A stretch of DNA of 5,711 nucleotides from Acidobacteriota bacterium. GTDB taxonomy: Bacteria; Acidobacteriota; Blastocatellia; Pyrinomonadales; Pyrinomonadaceae. Below the pieces are notes generated by a model. That model was not told the DNA's origin. It was given only the letters and a program-made list of their open reading frames with translations, and did no database searches. This document shows positions 5,241 through 5,711 of this stretch, in pieces. Made by a program: the position numbers and the translations under genes. The stretch is taken from assembly GCA_963169175.1 (NCBI GenBank), contig CAUJFK010000225.1, positions 1 to 5,711 on the forward strand. Direction: 5' to 3'. Within the stretch, counting starts at the first letter, position 1. Every line of letters starts with the position of its first letter.

Positions 5241-5711
5241 TCAAAGCGTTAACAGAAAATCTTCGGTCGCGACCTCGAGGGCTCCGCCAATGGCCGAACC
5301 GATGGGTTCGCCGGCTTCGACGGACCAGCCTTTTGTTTTTCCGATGATGCTGCGACGGATGGCTTCATTCATTGGGTCCTTGATGAATTTCCAGCCGTAA
5401 ACCAGGCGGCCGCTGATGATGACGCGCGGGATGCCGACAGTCATAATCACGTTTGCGACGCCGATACCGAGGTAGTCGCCGATTTTTTCAAGCGTGCGTC
5501 GCGAACGGACATCGCCGTTCTCTGCCTTGCTCACTATCTCGACGAATCGCGGGACACTCTCGCCGCGGGCAGGCGGTCGGTCGCCGAGGTAAAGCGATGC
5601 TGCCGACGCGGCCGACGCATACTTCTCCCAACAACCTCGATTACCGCAGGCGCAAGGCTTGCCGCCGGCGACGATCGTCATGTGCCCAAATTCCCCAGCC
5701 ATTCCAATTTC
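5241..5711 (-). CDS. ROK family protein, C-terminal part (likely sugar-responsive repressor, possibly sugar kinase)
   Basis: ROK proteins are either cytosolic sugar kinases (glucokinase, NagK) or repressors (NagC, Mlc, XylR) in which a similar fold binds sugar or partner. The frame is open to the window edge; the first codons read EIG before MAGEFGHM, so that Met is internal and the N-terminal half is missing. Visible: GEFGH with the conserved Glu and the metal-ligand His, the zinc signature CACGNRGCWE (Cys codons between 5654 and 5631), the helix DYLGIGVANVIMTVGIPRVII, and the C-terminal GSAIGGALEV. Kinases usually have GGG after the PxxIVI strand; here it is SGR (5406-5414). That change and the Trp in GCWE suggest the repressor branch, but only the missing N-terminus (winged helix or ATP-binding DxGxT) would settle it. 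It ends 8 bp from the convergent membrane protein gene. Confidence 0.9.
   Translation of the reverse strand, partial: EIGMAGEFGHMTIVAGGKPCACGNRGCWEKYASAASAASLYLGDRPPARGESVPRFVEIVSKAENGDVRSRRTLEKIGDYLGIGVANVIMTVGIPRVIISGRLVYGWKFIKDPMNEAIRRSIIGKTKGWSVEAGEPIGSAIGGALEVATEDFLLTL

Noticed and set aside
5226..5255. CTGTT...AACAG stem as a bidirectional terminator
   Set aside because: Only five Watson-Crick pairs plus wobbles, a loop of 14 or more bases and no T-run; it also overlaps both coding ends.
5700..5702. ATG as the start of the ROK gene
   Set aside because: It lies within the conserved GxAGEFGH region, and the frame continues to the window edge; the N-terminal half is simply outside.

Overview
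The window holds five protein-coding genes, two of them cut by the window edges. No RNA genes, insertion sequences, CRISPR arrays or prophage parts were seen. The organism is probably a member of Acidobacteriota, perhaps of the Blastocatellia/Pyrinomonadaceae type. This is inference from the moderately GC-rich coding style, a large propeller-type histidine kinase with a Pro/Thr/Ser linker behind its signal peptide, and sparse Shine-Dalgarno use. No ribosomal marker is present to prove it.

Layout. (1) Positions 1-692, + strand: the C-terminal half of the tRNA-modification GTPase MnmE, from the P-loop to the terminal FCIGK. (2) Positions 702-4372, - strand: a two-gene two-component operon. The response regulator (3620-4372) comes first, and its TGA overlaps the ATG of a 973-residue histidine kinase (702-3623). 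The kinase has a signal peptide, a PTP-rich linker, about 14 propeller blades, a Y_Y_Y domain, one membrane helix, and HisKA_3 and HATPase domains. A perfect extended -10 (TGCTATAAT) lies just upstream of the regulator. (3) Positions 4373-4590: a divergent intergenic region with that promoter, a 7-bp inverted repeat around it, two small potential hairpins and two Shine-Dalgarno sequences. (4) Positions 4591-5232, + strand: an unrecognised 213-residue protein with one N-terminal membrane helix, an acidic proline-rich linker, a beta-looking domain and a C-terminal Cys-Gly-Cys. (5) Positions 5241-5711, - strand: the C-terminal part of a ROK family protein, more likely a sugar-responsive repressor than a kinase.

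How the genes may work together. The kinase and regulator are clearly a signalling pair: an extracytoplasmic double propeller would sense a ligand, and phosphotransfer would go to Asp54 of a LuxR-type DNA-binding regulator. The ligand is unknown. The divergent membrane protein shares the control region and is a plausible target or accessory partner, but nothing proves this. MnmE looks like an unrelated housekeeping neighbour. Both convergent junctions (692/702 and 5232/5241) are under 10 bp with no convincing terminator.

The most unusual points are the altered ATP-binding G1 box of the kinase, the insertion and charged tail in the regulator's DNA-binding domain, and the two equally spaced ribosome binding sites serving two in-frame starts of the membrane protein. 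I do not see a clearly new defence or mobile system here.
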